Shown here: positions 37,500-46,710 of the stretch, piece by piece
Position numbering within the stretch: the first letter of the stretch is position 1
Layout of the letters: each line of letters begins with the position of its first letter
Origin: DATFVA01 sp963747755
GTDB lineage: Bacteria; Bacteroidota; Ignavibacteria; Ignavibacteriales; Ignavibacteriaceae
Assembly: GCA_963747755.1 (NCBI GenBank)
Contig: CAVVGK010000014.1
Span: 310,001-374,000, forward strand
Reading direction: 5' to 3'
Length of the DNA: 64,000 bases
Program-made: the position numbers and the translations under genes
Notes under the pieces: generated by a model
Database searches by the model: none
The model's input: the letters and a program-made list of their open reading frames with translations, nothing else
What the model was told of the DNA's origin: nothing

Positions 37500-38755
37500 T
37501 GAGGAAAATATTATTAAATCCCTCGCAGATAGTAACGGTTGACACAAACGGAAAGAATTATAAGAGGGGTTCAGAACTTGGTACTGTTGGTGTGATCACT
37601 GATCATTCCATAGTTATTGAAAATGACGTTGTCAAAGATCTTGTTCCTTCAGGGTCGCTGAAAAATCATACCGGAGTCGAAATTATCGACGTCACCGGCA
37701 GAACTGTTCTTCCGGGACTGGTAGAATCTCATACTCACACGGCATTCACCGGATCGCGTGCTGATGAGTTTAGAATGAAGATTGCCGGTGTTCATTACGA
37801 AGAAATAGCGTTAAGGGGTGGAGGCATCCTCTCAACAGTAAATGCTGTTAGAGCCGCTTCGTTTGAGGATCTGGTCAGTGTAGTATCACCAAAGGTTCAA
37901 TATTTTATCTCCCAGGGGATAACCACGCTTGAGATTAAAAGTGGGTACGGTCTGGATTTTGACAACGAGATTAAGCTGGTTCATTTAATCAATTACCTGA
38001 ACGAGATCTACGCTATTGATATTATTCCAACTTTCCTCGGGGCTCACACATATCCCCCTGAATTTAAAGATGATCATTCCGGTTATATCGATTTGCTGGT
38101 TGATAAATTGATTCCGTATATCTCTAAGAATAAATTGGCAGTGTTCTGTGATGCATTCTGTGAAATGACTGCATTCAATGCCGAGGAAACCGGCGTGATT
38201 TTCGATAAAGCGCAGGAATCAGGACTAAGATTAAAGCTGCACACAGAACAGTTTAATAACATCGGAGGGCTGGATGCTGCCCTTAAAAGAAGCGCAGTAA
38301 GTGTTGATCATCTTGAGGCACTGGCAGATACCGATATCAGTAAACTGGCAGAATCTGATACTGTGGCAACACTTCTTCCGGGTGTTTCTTTCTTCCTTAA
38401 TTATGGATATGCTCCTGCAAGGAAATTAATTGATTCAGGAGCCATTGTTGCACTTGCAACAGATTATAACCCTGGTTCTTCGAATATTTCAAATCTGAAT
38501 TTTATTATGAGTCTTGCCTGCTTAAAAATGAAGATGACTATTGAGGAGAGCATATCGGCAGTGACAATAAATGCTGCAAAGGCTTTAAGCAGGAACCATG
38601 AGATTGGCAGCATTGAGATTGGTAAAAAGGCTGATTTTGCGGTATTTGATACAGATGAGTATTCTGATATTGTATACCAGGTGGGGAAAAATATTAATTC
38701 TATTACAATTAAAAACGGAAATATAATTTATGATGCCAAGGGAGGTTCAAATTGA
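37496..38755 (+). CDS. hutI: Imidazolonepropionase
   Basis: Third step of histidine degradation: hydrolyses 4-imidazolone-5-propionate to N-formimino-L-glutamate. 419 residues, amidohydrolase fold. Metal-site motif S-H-T-H-T-A-F is present, plus the G-G-G-I-L-S-T, K-S-G-Y-G-L and A-L-A-T-D-Y-N-P-G-S segments of HutI. Overlaps ftcD by 4 bp. hutH and hutU are not in the window. Confidence 0.95.
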   Translation: MMRKILLNPSQIVTVDTNGKNYKRGSELGTVGVITDHSIVIENDVVKDLVPSGSLKNHTGVEIIDVTGRTVLPGLVESHTHTAFTGSRADEFRMKIAGVHYEEIALRGGGILSTVNAVRAASFEDLVSVVSPKVQYFISQGITTLEIKSGYGLDFDNEIKLVHLINYLNEIYAIDIIPTFLGAHTYPPEFKDDHSGYIDLLVDKLIPYISKNKLAVFCDAFCEMTAFNAEETGVIFDKAQESGLRLKLHTEQFNNIGGLDAALKRSAVSVDHLEALADTDISKLAESDTVATLLPGVSFFLNYGYAPARKLIDSGAIVALATDYNPGSSNISNLNFIMSLACLKMKMTIEESISAVTINAAKALSRNHEIGSIEIGKKADFAVFDTDEYSDIVYQVGKNINSITIKNGNIIYDAKGGSN

Positions 38756-39774
38756 AAATAATTGAGTGTGTACCAAATTTTAGTGAAGGAAAGAACAAGG
38801 AAACTTTTAATGCTATTTCAGAAGGAATAAATTCAGTGAAAGGGGTGAAACTCCTTAACCTGGAACCTGATGCCGATTATAACCGGGTAGTTGTTACAAT
38901 GGCGGGTGATGATAGCGGGATAATTGATGCCGCTGTTAATGCCTGCAAGGCCGCGGCTTCAAATATTGATATGAGAAATCATAAAGGAGAGCATCCAAGA
39001 CTCGGGGCAATAGATGTTGTTCCTTTTGTCCCTGTTAAAAATGCAACTATGGATGACTGTATAAAAATAGCCGAGAAGTTTGGTGAAAGGATTTCGAATG
39101 AATTGAATCTGCCTGTTTACCTCTATGAGAAAGCTGCAAGGAAACCTGACAGGGAAAATCTTTCGTCTATACGTAAGGGTGAGTATGAAGGGCTTGAGGA
39201 AAAGATCAAAGATCCTGAATGGAAACCTGATTTTGGCGAAGCTGAGTTCAATCCCAAACTCGGGGCACTTGTAACAGGAGCCCGGTTTTTCCTTATCGCA
39301 TATAACGTAAATATTAAGTCTACAGATGTAAGCTACGTCAAAGAAATTGCTGAGATTCTTCGTGAATCAGGCAGACCTAAAAGGGATGTCCAGGGAAAAA
39401 TAATTAAAGAAAATGGTAAAACGGTCAGAATCCCCGGAAGGTTAAAAGATTTTAAAGGAATGGGAGTATTGCTTGAAAAATATAATATAACTCAGGTATC
39501 TATTAACCTGACTAATTATGAAGTAACGCCTATTCATGTTGCCTTTGAGGAGGTAAAGAAAGAGGCTGAACGCCTTGGGGTTGAAGTGGATGGGAGTGAA
39601 ATTGTGGGACTTGTACCTCTTGAAGCATTGCTTATGGCTGGACGTTTTTACGCTGATGGTAAAACTGTGAATGAAAATGAACTTGTGGACCTTGCTGTTG
39701 AAAAATTGGGTTTAAGTTCTTTGAATCCGTTTGAAAAAAATCAGAAAATTATTGATTATATGATTAGTGATTAA
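38752..39774 (+). CDS. Glutamate formimidoyltransferase (FTCD transferase half)
   Basis: Moves the formimino group from formiminoglutamate to THF. 340 residues matching the N-terminal half of mammalian FTCD: C-V-P-N-F-S-E-G-K-N at the start, G-E-H-P-R-L-G-A-I-D, and the S-I-N-L-T-N-Y segment. TTG start at 38752 overlapping the hutI stop. The cyclodeaminase half is a separate gene 80 bp downstream. Confidence 0.94.
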   Translation: MKIIECVPNFSEGKNKETFNAISEGINSVKGVKLLNLEPDADYNRVVVTMAGDDSGIIDAAVNACKAAASNIDMRNHKGEHPRLGAIDVVPFVPVKNATMDDCIKIAEKFGERISNELNLPVYLYEKAARKPDRENLSSIRKGEYEGLEEKIKDPEWKPDFGEAEFNPKLGALVTGARFFLIAYNVNIKSTDVSYVKEIAEILRESGRPKRDVQGKIIKENGKTVRIPGRLKDFKGMGVLLEKYNITQVSINLTNYEVTPIHVAFEEVKKEAERLGVEVDGSEIVGLVPLEALLMAGRFYADGKTVNENELVDLAVEKLGLSSLNPFEKNQKIIDYMISD

Positions 39775-39854
39775 GAAATATTACTGATTACGGATTTCCC
39801 TAATTCACTTATTTCGTTTAATTTTCAATTCTAAAATTCATTCAAAGGATTATA

Positions 39855-40487
39855 ATGAATATAGACGATTCAATCAGAAATTACTTAGATGAAATATCTT
39901 CCAGTTCACCTACACCCGGAGGCGGAAATGTCTCTGCTTTCAGCGGTGCTGTTGCCAGCAGCCTGGGTATTATGGTTTGCAATCTTACCATCGGAAAGAA
40001 GAAATATGCTGATGCTGAAGAAGAGATGAAAGATATAAAGTTTGAACTCTCTGTTGCAAAAGAAGAATTCCTTAGCCTTGCTGAAAAAGATAACCAGGCA
40101 TTTGACAAGGTGATGCAGTCATTTAAGATGCCGAAGGATACTGACGAACAAAAGAAGGCAAGAAGCCGGAGCATTGAAACTGCAACTCTTGAAGCTGCTG
40201 AAGCACCTGCAGAAGTTTTGATAAACTGCAGTAAAATAATTCCATTATTCCAGGGATTGGCAGAAAGAGGCAATCAGAATTCTGTTTCGGATGCCGGAGT
40301 AGCTGCCGCGCTGATATCAACAGCTGCTGAGGGAGCCTTTCTGAATGTGCTGATAAACTGCTCTTCTCTTTCCAATCAGACGGTAGCAGGTGAAATATTA
40401 AAAAAGAATGAGATAATTCTGGAAGAAGTGAAGCAGCAGTGCAGAGAAATCATACAGAATATTAGAAAAAAACTGGCTGTTAATTAG
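39855..40487 (+). CDS. Formimidoyl-THF cyclodeaminase (FTCD cyclodeaminase half)
   Basis: 210 residues, all-helical cyclodeaminase/cyclohydrolase family. The N-terminal S-P-T-P-G-G-G-N-V-S-A motif is the folate-binding hallmark. It converts 5-formimino-THF to 5,10-methenyl-THF and ammonia, closing the branch begun by hutI and the transferase. AAAGGA upstream of the ATG at 39855. A methenyl-THF cyclohydrolase role (FchA type) is the other family activity. Confidence 0.9.
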   Translation: MNIDDSIRNYLDEISSSSPTPGGGNVSAFSGAVASSLGIMVCNLTIGKKKYADAEEEMKDIKFELSVAKEEFLSLAEKDNQAFDKVMQSFKMPKDTDEQKKARSRSIETATLEAAEAPAEVLINCSKIIPLFQGLAERGNQNSVSDAGVAAALISTAAEGAFLNVLINCSSLSNQTVAGEILKKNEIILEEVKQQCREIIQNIRKKLAVN

Positions 40488-40563
40488 AGTTCCTGAACTT
40501 ATAAATATTTATTTGTTCAATATTCTTTCTCTCAGGCAGACTGTTTAGGCTGGCAGACTAAAC

Positions 40564-42249
40564 TTATTTGAAATTAAAGAGTATATCCATCTGGCCCCAC
40601 CTTGCTCGTAGATTCAATGTATCCGGGTAAAAGGAAAAATCTTCGGATGGTTCAAATGGATATGGATTACCTTTGCCGTATGTCCTGCTGCTGTCTCTGT
40701 CAAGATAACACCATAACATATACTTTCCGGGAAAGACTCTGTTGAATTCAAATTTTCTCCCCTTCTGAAGGTATTGTGTATAAACCTTCCCGTTGTTCTC
40801 AGTACCTTGAAGGATAACATAAGGATTCTCTGTAAGCTGTACATTCTGGATTGTTCCACTGGCCCCTGTAAAATCGATCTGGTTTATTGTGATAAACCGG
40901 TAAGTATATATGCTATCACCCTTATTGCCAGCAGCATCTTCGAACTTTGATAAGTCAAATTTAACAAGATATATCTCACCACTTTTCAATCGCCCTGAAG
41001 GTTTTAGCTTCAACGAGGCATTATCAGGAAAAGAAAGGGTGTAATTCACTCTATTTAGGGACGTATCAGAAAATATTATTCCATTTCGTGCTTTTACAGT
41101 ATCAAAAGCGTCATCAAAGTAAAACATTAATGAGTCATTTATAAAGTCTGTTCTCCCCCCTTCCTGTGGAATTGTACGTACAACCTTTGGACGTGTCGTA
41201 TCTGGATTATCACTTAATGTTATCTGTGAAAATTCATTATGATAAACATTCTCATATTTGTCCTTCAGCGTTCGGGCCTGCAGATAATAATCATGCGAAT
41301 TATCCAGGGTGGTATCTATCACCAGCACAATATGATTGGGATCTGAAATTTTATTAAATGCATAATAAGGGTTGTATGTAAAACCTGAAGCTGAATCAAT
41401 AATAGAAAAGTTATTAGTGGTAATAATGGATGAATCGATTCCCTCACTCAGCTCGACGAGTAGATGGTACCGGTCTGTCATTATTGCTTTGATCATCCTG
41501 GGTGAGGTTGTATCCTCCTGTGTAAGGAAAAAATTTAATCCACTGAAAAGGGTGTCCTCCGGAGCAAGCATTATATCTTTAAAAGGTACCCCGATTTTAT
41601 CCTGTTCAACCTGGTATAATAAGTCTCTGAACTGATCTGCTACCGCAAATACCCTGTAAGTTCCTGCCGACAACCCAGAAAGAGTAAAAAATCCGTTGTC
41701 TCCGGCTTGTGAGATGTAATCAGGTTTGGTAGTTGTGGGATTGACAGTGTCTGCCTGAAGTTTATAGGCAAAAATCATCGTCCCGCTGACATCCTTGTCG
41801 TATATCCTTCCTGAAATTACTCTTCTGTCAATTTCGGCTCCTGTTGCGAAGGTTAAGGTGTATGATTCCGCCATCCGGTTTTTATTATTATAATCCACAA
41901 CGTCGGTACCCAGGGTAACTACGTACGTCACACTATCCTTTAAGGGTCCGGGAAAATATACCCTGACAGATTTTCCGCTCCAGTCAAGTTCAAGTTCACC
42001 GTTTACTGCGGGAGATATAAAGAGAGCATCCTTAACAGTTCGTTTATCTACATACTCAGAAAAGGTGAATTCAATGTATTCTTCATCGTAGCTGGTTGTT
42101 CCGTTTTCAGGATATGTTTCCACTATTTTCGGAGGGATCTTGTCTATCTCCCCTCCGCCCGGCGGAAGCTGATTTGCACACCCGTAAAGAATTATTGCGG
42201 GCAGTAGCAAAAAAAGATATCTTATTTTTTCTGCTGTTGTCTTAACCAT
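40564..42249 (-). CDS. Ig-like domain (Big_5) lipoprotein
   Basis: 561 residues with a lipobox signal (I-I-L-Y-G-C, lipidated cysteine near residue 24). A Big_5/SbsA-type Ig domain follows the P-P-G-G-G-x-x-D-x-x-P-P motif typical of Bacteroidota, with F-S-E-Y-V as its first strand. Further beta-rich domains occur around 145-210 and 355-460. Function unknown; probably outer-membrane associated. Its first 28 nt overlap the mltG 3' end. Confidence 0.77.
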   Translation of the reverse strand: MVKTTAEKIRYLFLLLPAIILYGCANQLPPGGGEIDKIPPKIVETYPENGTTSYDEEYIEFTFSEYVDKRTVKDALFISPAVNGELELDWSGKSVRVYFPGPLKDSVTYVVTLGTDVVDYNNKNRMAESYTLTFATGAEIDRRVISGRIYDKDVSGTMIFAYKLQADTVNPTTTKPDYISQAGDNGFFTLSGLSAGTYRVFAVADQFRDLLYQVEQDKIGVPFKDIMLAPEDTLFSGLNFFLTQEDTTSPRMIKAIMTDRYHLLVELSEGIDSSIITTNNFSIIDSASGFTYNPYYAFNKISDPNHIVLVIDTTLDNSHDYYLQARTLKDKYENVYHNEFSQITLSDNPDTTRPKVVRTIPQEGGRTDFINDSLMFYFDDAFDTVKARNGIIFSDTSLNRVNYTLSFPDNASLKLKPSGRLKSGEIYLVKFDLSKFEDAAGNKGDSIYTYRFITINQIDFTGASGTIQNVQLTENPYVILQGTENNGKVYTQYLQKGRKFEFNRVFPGKYMLWCYLDRDSSRTYGKGNPYPFEPSEDFSFYPDTLNLRARWGQMDILFNFK

Positions 42250-43286
42250 CTTCTGTATTTCGCTACATTTCTTAGATGTTCTGAAAATGTTCTGGAGAAA
42301 TTATGACCTCCCTCGCCGGTGGCTACAAAAAACAAATAATTAGTTTTGGCTGGATACAAAACTGCAAGTATCGCCTCTCTGCCGGGATTATTTATCGGGC
42401 CGGGCGGCAAACCTGTGTATAGATATGTGTTATATGGCGAATTAATTTTAAGATCCTTGTATAATAATCTTTTCCAGCCATTAGGCTGCAGGTACTGGAT
42501 TGTCGGGTCCGCTTCCAGTTTCATCCCTCTGTCAAGTCGGTTCAAATAAACAGATGCTATTTTCGGCATCTCGTCAATCTTGTTAGTCTCTCCTTCAACA
42601 ATAGATGCAAGTGTTAAAATATCATGAACTGAAAATCGCATCAAGTCAGCTCTGGCCTGCAGCGAATCCGTCATAAATTTCTTAAATCCGTTGTAAAATA
42701 TACCAATAATTTCTGAAGGAGAACTTCTTTCATAAACATAATATGAATCGGGGAAAAGGTAGCCTTCCATGCTTGCAGCCTTCACCCCTAGTGAATCAAC
42801 AAAAGATTGATTGAAAGCTTTCTGCACGAAAGATGCAGAATCAACGAATAACTCATACCTTACCTTTGCTCCTAAGAACCTTATGGTTGAGCCTCCGCGT
42901 ATTTTTACAGTTTTTAAATAATCTGCTTTGCCGTAGAGGAAGAGGTCAATCAGATCAAGATAGGTTAGTCCGTTAGGAATATAATATCTCCCAGCTTTAA
43001 TGTTTCTTTCTGCCCCGTATAAAAAAGCAGCTATGCTGAAGTTGGTTGAGCTTGGAACAATGCCTTTGCGTTCCAGACTATCGGAAATTGAGCTAAGTGC
43101 TTCTCCCTGCTTTATTTCAAACCTCCTGGGTGATTTTCCTTCATAATAATTAGGAGTAAAAAATGTGTAGTAGAGCAGTGCAAGAACAGCAATGAAAAAA
43201 AAGAGTATCAGGTAAAATTCTTTTTTAGATAACAGGCTTTTGTATGAGATGCGCGTATTTCGCGGGTTTGAATTATCTCCGTTTAT
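42222..43286 (-). CDS. mltG: Endolytic murein transglycosylase MltG, probable AUA start
   Basis: Inner-membrane enzyme cutting nascent peptidoglycan glycan strands. The C-terminal catalytic part is clear: the E-G-Y-L-F-P-D-S-Y segment, the active-site glutamate in L-A-S-I-V-E-G-E, Y-L-N-R-L, and N-S-P-Y-N-T-Y. Reading the frame upstream gives a continuous open stretch to a stop at 43317-43319. It includes a cytoplasmic head, a transmembrane helix (about residues 28-50) and the LysM-like YceG domain, as in full-length MltG. No ATG, GTG or TTG exists in that stretch. AAGGAG (43295-43300) lies 8 nt before an ATA at 43286 that overlaps the chorismate mutase stop, so AUA initiation is proposed. 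A CTG at 43235 is the alternative. A GTG at 42827 would lose half the protein. Confidence 0.82.
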   Translation of the reverse strand: MNGDNSNPRNTRISYKSLLSKKEFYLILFFFIAVLALLYYTFFTPNYYEGKSPRRFEIKQGEALSSISDSLERKGIVPSSTNFSIAAFLYGAERNIKAGRYYIPNGLTYLDLIDLFLYGKADYLKTVKIRGGSTIRFLGAKVRYELFVDSASFVQKAFNQSFVDSLGVKAASMEGYLFPDSYYVYERSSPSEIIGIFYNGFKKFMTDSLQARADLMRFSVHDILTLASIVEGETNKIDEMPKIASVYLNRLDRGMKLEADPTIQYLQPNGWKRLLYKDLKINSPYNTYLYTGLPPGPINNPGREAILAVLYPAKTNYLFFVATGEGGHNFSRTFSEHLRNVAKYRRWLRQQQKK

Positions 43287-43615
43287 TTTTCCCTCTCCTT
43301 CTGAATAGCGCGGGACTCATCAATAATTCGTTCATAAATTCTTTTTAATGTATTCTTAATTTCCACATCTCCGGAAAACTTTTCAATGTTTTCCCCAATC
43401 TCTTTTTCTCTCTTAGCATCATACGCAGCCAATCCAAGTGATTTTTTTATCGCTCCGATTTCCAAAGAAATTTTTATCCTTTTGATCAATAATGCTGAAA
43501 TTTCCTTATCCAGGTTGTCTACGTCATCCCTCAAACGCAATAGGATGTTTTCTTTGTCATCCTGGCTGAGTTTTTCCATCTCATTTCTTATTAGATTAAA
43601 ATAATCATTCGTCAA
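43283..43615 (-). CDS. Chorismate mutase (AroQ class)
   Basis: 110 residues, helical AroQ fold. Conserved positions are visible: L-R-x-x-V-D-N-L-D-K-E-I, the K-R in L-I-K-R-I, the lysine in I-G-A-I-K-K, and Y-D-A-K-R-E. It converts chorismate to prephenate. It carries about 15 extra residues before the usual start. Overlaps tsaD by 4 bp and the proposed mltG start by 4 bp. Confidence 0.83.
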   Translation of the reverse strand: MTNDYFNLIRNEMEKLSQDDKENILLRLRDDVDNLDKEISALLIKRIKISLEIGAIKKSLGLAAYDAKREKEIGENIEKFSGDVEIKNTLKRIYERIIDESRAIQKEREK

Positions 43616-44646
43616 TATTTGTTCTGATTTATATGATTAAAATGTTCTTCAAGGAGTCCCGGATAGGGACTATAGCTAAGATCGAACTTTTCTCCTGCTT
43701 CGAAAATCTTCTGTCCCCTGTAAGCAATCATTGCGGCATTATCTCCACAAAACTGCATATCGGGGATAATTATCTTTTTTCCGTATTTACCGGCAAGCTT
43801 GGTAACGCTCTTACGAAGTTCGGAATTTGCAGCAACACCTCCAACAAGAGAAACAGAATTGACTTCGAATTCTTTTAATGCTCTATCAGTATTACGCATC
43901 AGAGCTTTAATTACAGCATACTGAAAAGATGCAGCAATATCAGGCAGATCTTTTACAGGAACCTTAGCCCCATCGCCGTAGGTTTTCTGAATATATCTCA
44001 GTACAGCCGTTTTTACTCCGCTGAATGAGAAATTATACCTGTCAGAGAGTTCAGCTACCGGGAAATTTATTTTTTCCTTATCCCCTTCCAGAGCAGCCTT
44101 CTGAATTTTAGGACCGCCGGGATATCCCATACCCAGCATCTTCGAGACTTTATCAAATGCCTCTCCGGCAGCATCATCAACCGTTGTTCCAAGTTTTTTT
44201 ATGCTTGCAAAGCTTTCAACCAACAACAGCAATGTGTGTCCGCCCGACACTACAAGCGCAAGATATGGGAACTCAGGCTTATCTTTCATCAGGAAGCCGG
44301 AATATATATGTCCTTCTATATGGTTTACCGGAACGAATGTTTTCCCAGAAGAATATGCAAGTCCTTTTGCAAATGTTAAACCAACAAGAAGCGCTCCGAT
44401 AAGGCCGGGACCTGCGGTCGCGCATATCAGATCGATATCTTTCAGTTCAAGTTCTGCATTATAAAGGGCATCTTTTAATAGGGGGATTATAATCTGAAGG
44501 TGAGCCCGGCTGGAAAGTTCAGGAACCACACCGCCGTATTCGGAATGAAAATCCTGTGAGGAAATCAGGTTTGCTTTCAGTTCGTCATTTGAAATGATAG
44601 CAACTGATGTTTCATCACAGGATGTTTCAATTCCTAATACATTCAT
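43612..44646 (-). CDS. tsaD: tRNA N6-adenosine threonylcarbamoyltransferase
   Basis: Catalytic subunit of t6A37 tRNA modification. 344 residues. I-E-T-S-C-D-E-T-S at the start, metal histidines H109 and H113 in N-H-I-E-G-H, and L-V-V-S-G-G-H-T and G-G-V-A-A-N-S near the ATP site. Overlaps the proline dehydrogenase gene by 4 bp upstream and chorismate mutase by 4 bp downstream. Confidence 0.96.
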   Translation of the reverse strand: MNVLGIETSCDETSVAIISNDELKANLISSQDFHSEYGGVVPELSSRAHLQIIIPLLKDALYNAELELKDIDLICATAGPGLIGALLVGLTFAKGLAYSSGKTFVPVNHIEGHIYSGFLMKDKPEFPYLALVVSGGHTLLLLVESFASIKKLGTTVDDAAGEAFDKVSKMLGMGYPGGPKIQKAALEGDKEKINFPVAELSDRYNFSFSGVKTAVLRYIQKTYGDGAKVPVKDLPDIAASFQYAVIKALMRNTDRALKEFEVNSVSLVGGVAANSELRKSVTKLAGKYGKKIIIPDMQFCGDNAAMIAYRGQKIFEAGEKFDLSYSPYPGLLEEHFNHINQNKY

Positions 44647-45545
44647 TTCTCAAACGAAAAAATATTCTTAAATATATGACCCGCTACCTGCGGATTTTCC
44701 TTCAATCTCCTTATAGAATAAGGATACCAATCTTTTCCAAAAGGTACGTAAATCCTTATTTTATATCCGTCATTATTTATTCTGTCTCTCAGTTCCTCTC
44801 TTACACCAAGAAGCATCTGGAACTCAAATTTATCTTTAGGAATATTCATATCTTTAATCATCTTGTAAGCTGCATTTATAAGGTATTCATCATGCGTTGC
44901 AATTCCCACATAATTACCATTTTTCAGCATTAGTTCAAGTGATTTAAGATAATTGTCGCGGATTTCCTGGCGGACTTTGTATGCGATTGTGGCTGGTTCA
45001 ATATAGATTCCCTTGCAGAGCCTGTAGTTGGTTCCGAGCTTATTCAGGGTTATCACATCGCTTGTGGTACGCTTAAGATATGCCTGAACTACAATCCCCA
45101 GGTTGTCGTAATCATTCCTCAGTTTCTTGAAGAGAGTTATGGTTTTATCCGTATATGGTGAATCCTCCATATCGATCCGCACGAAGTTGTTCATACTTTT
45201 TGCTTTCTCAACAATCTCCCTGATCTGCTGATAAGCAAAATCCTCGTCTATACTTAATCCCATCTGGGTAGGTTTTAAAGACAGGTTTGCCATAAGGTTA
45301 TGCTCTGCTATCGTATCGAGAACCTCCATGCACTTGGTTTGAGCCTCAACAGCCTCAGCCTTATGGGAAATAGATTCACCAAGAACATCCATAGTTGCAT
45401 AAATTCCTTTAGCATTCAAATCCTTCACACACTGAACAGCCTTTTCAATAGTATCCCCTGCGATGTATTTTTTCGAAAAGAAACCGACAACGGGTTTTGG
45501 CATAAGTTGTACAGCTTTTACAATAAGATTATTTAGTAATGACAA
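44643..45545 (-). CDS. Proline dehydrogenase (monofunctional, PutB-like)
   Basis: 300-residue FAD-dependent TIM barrel oxidising proline to pyrroline-5-carboxylate and feeding quinones. Family marks: D-V-L-G-E-S, V-R-I-D-M-E-D-S, Y-R-L-C-K-G-I-Y, F-Q-M-L-L-G-V-R, and the conserved Y-V-P-F-G-x-D-W-Y-P-Y end. No P5C dehydrogenase gene is adjacent; the ALDH at 2.9 kb belongs to another subfamily. Confidence 0.9.
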   Translation of the reverse strand: MSLLNNLIVKAVQLMPKPVVGFFSKKYIAGDTIEKAVQCVKDLNAKGIYATMDVLGESISHKAEAVEAQTKCMEVLDTIAEHNLMANLSLKPTQMGLSIDEDFAYQQIREIVEKAKSMNNFVRIDMEDSPYTDKTITLFKKLRNDYDNLGIVVQAYLKRTTSDVITLNKLGTNYRLCKGIYIEPATIAYKVRQEIRDNYLKSLELMLKNGNYVGIATHDEYLINAAYKMIKDMNIPKDKFEFQMLLGVREELRDRINNDGYKIRIYVPFGKDWYPYSIRRLKENPQVAGHIFKNIFSFEK

Positions 45546-45670
45546 TTTTACTTTCTCCCTGAATTACCAATATTTTTAATAATGCGGTATGAAACTTAAA
45601 TAACTTTTCTCTGTTTTACTATAGTTATAATACACCTTGCAGACGGCAATAATCTTTTCGGGATGAGTAT

Positions 45671-45694
45671 CTTTAATTGACAAATCAATTAAGG
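45671..45694 (-). terminator. Short hairpin after coaE
   Basis: An AT-rich near-perfect inverted repeat (TTAATTGA / TCAATTAA with flanking bases) lies 6 nt beyond the coaE stop codon on the minus strand. Low GC makes its strength uncertain. Confidence 0.35.
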
Positions 45695-45699
45695 GAAGG

Positions 45700-46287
45700 T
45701 CAAATAAGGGAGAGTAAAAGGTTGGTTTTCTGCTTCAATTCATCAAGACTACCGTTGTTTTCGAATATGAAATCTGCTCTTTTTTTCTTCTCTTCATCGG
45801 GTATCTGGTTGAAATCCCTTTTTTCGAAATCTTCTAAAGGCATTACAGAAGCCTTCCTTTTGTACCGTATTTCTTTCCCGGCTGTAATAAGGACTACATA
45901 ATCGAACAAGTCTTCCATCTCGGCTTCGTAAATCAATGCAGCTTCTGTAAAGACTTTATCGTTCTTCTGAAGTTCCCTTCTCATAAGATCGTTAACTCTT
46001 TCAATAACCAGCGGATGAAGTATGGAGTTCATTTTAAAAACATTCTCCGGGTTTGTGAACACTTTTTCACTTAGATACTTCTTATTAATTTCACGGCCAT
46101 TGAAAGAATCAGGACCAAATTCCCTGATTACCTTCTCCTTAACTTCCTGGTTGACTGCAAGAATCTCTTTGGATATTTCATCTGCATTTAAAACACAATA
46201 TCCATTCTCCCTGATAAATTCAGAAAAAGCTGATTTCCCGGAGCCTATACTGCCTGTTATGGCTATTTTAATTTTTGTCTTACTCAT
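45700..46287 (-). CDS. coaE: Dephospho-CoA kinase
   Basis: Last step of CoA synthesis. 195 residues with P-loop G-S-I-G-S-G-K-S, the A-D-E-I-S segment, and H-P-L-V-I-E in the CoA-binding region. Separated from the proline dehydrogenase start by 154 bp. Upstream lies a 484-bp intergenic region holding repeat copy 2. Confidence 0.94.
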   Translation of the reverse strand: MSKTKIKIAITGSIGSGKSAFSEFIRENGYCVLNADEISKEILAVNQEVKEKVIREFGPDSFNGREINKKYLSEKVFTNPENVFKMNSILHPLVIERVNDLMRRELQKNDKVFTEAALIYEAEMEDLFDYVVLITAGKEIRYKRKASVMPLEDFEKRDFNQIPDEEKKKRADFIFENNGSLDELKQKTNLLLSLI

Positions 46288-46508
46288 ACTTCTTTCCTGT
46301 TCCCTTTTGCCTTTCTGCTTTTTCCTTCCGTTTTCTCATCTGATCTTATTGGATGCCTCATTTTCCCTGTTTATTTTGAATTTTATTTCGAGATACCAGG
46401 CTTGTGTGCCTTACGAACCCTGGCTGAGCCTGAGATTCCTCTGCGCCGGGAGAAATCTTAACCCTCCCTTTTTACATAATGCTTAAATCCTGTTACTTCA
46501 TATAAACT
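46288..46508. other. Non-coding stretch upstream of coaE
   Basis: Part of the 484-bp gap between coaE and rny. No convincing small gene, RNA or dyad was recognised here. The coaE promoter must lie within it. Repeat copy 2 begins just to the right. Confidence 0.5.
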
Positions 46509-46671
46509 GTTGATAATTTTAACAGTATGACAAAATGACAGACTCTATATCTATGTAGTTTTATTCTGGTTGTTTTGCCGTAGTTATGCCGTAGTTGCGC
46601 TCAAAATGAGACAATGCCATAACTGCGAATTTCAGCGATTTTCAGCTGTTGAAAAAATTTATAGTATGACA
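46509..46671 (-). repeat. Dispersed intergenic repeat, copy 2 (inverted relative to copy 1 at 2691-2833)
   Basis: Read on the minus strand the parts match copy 1 in order: TGTCATAC (46664-46671), TTCAACAG (46646-46653), the 26-bp core with two ACTACGGCA units (46572-46597, one base different from copy 1), and TGTCATAC followed by TGTT (46522-46532). The distance from core to right-hand TGTCATAC is nearly the same in both copies (about 46-47 nt). The left spacer differs by about 12 nt. It lies between coaE and rny. Confidence 0.75.
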
Positions 46672-46710
46672 GAAATATCAGTCCAATTTTGTAGACATAT
46701 ACCGCCTGGA

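Noticed and set aside
42222..42827. MltG as a truncated 201-residue protein from GTG 42827
   Set aside because: The upstream frame is open and encodes the expected membrane helix and YceG domain, so the short form would be an annotation artefact.
46022..46486. 154-codon plus-strand frame over coaE and its upstream gap
   Set aside because: Antisense to coaE, with no domain or ribosome site; its end in the gap is not supported by any signal.
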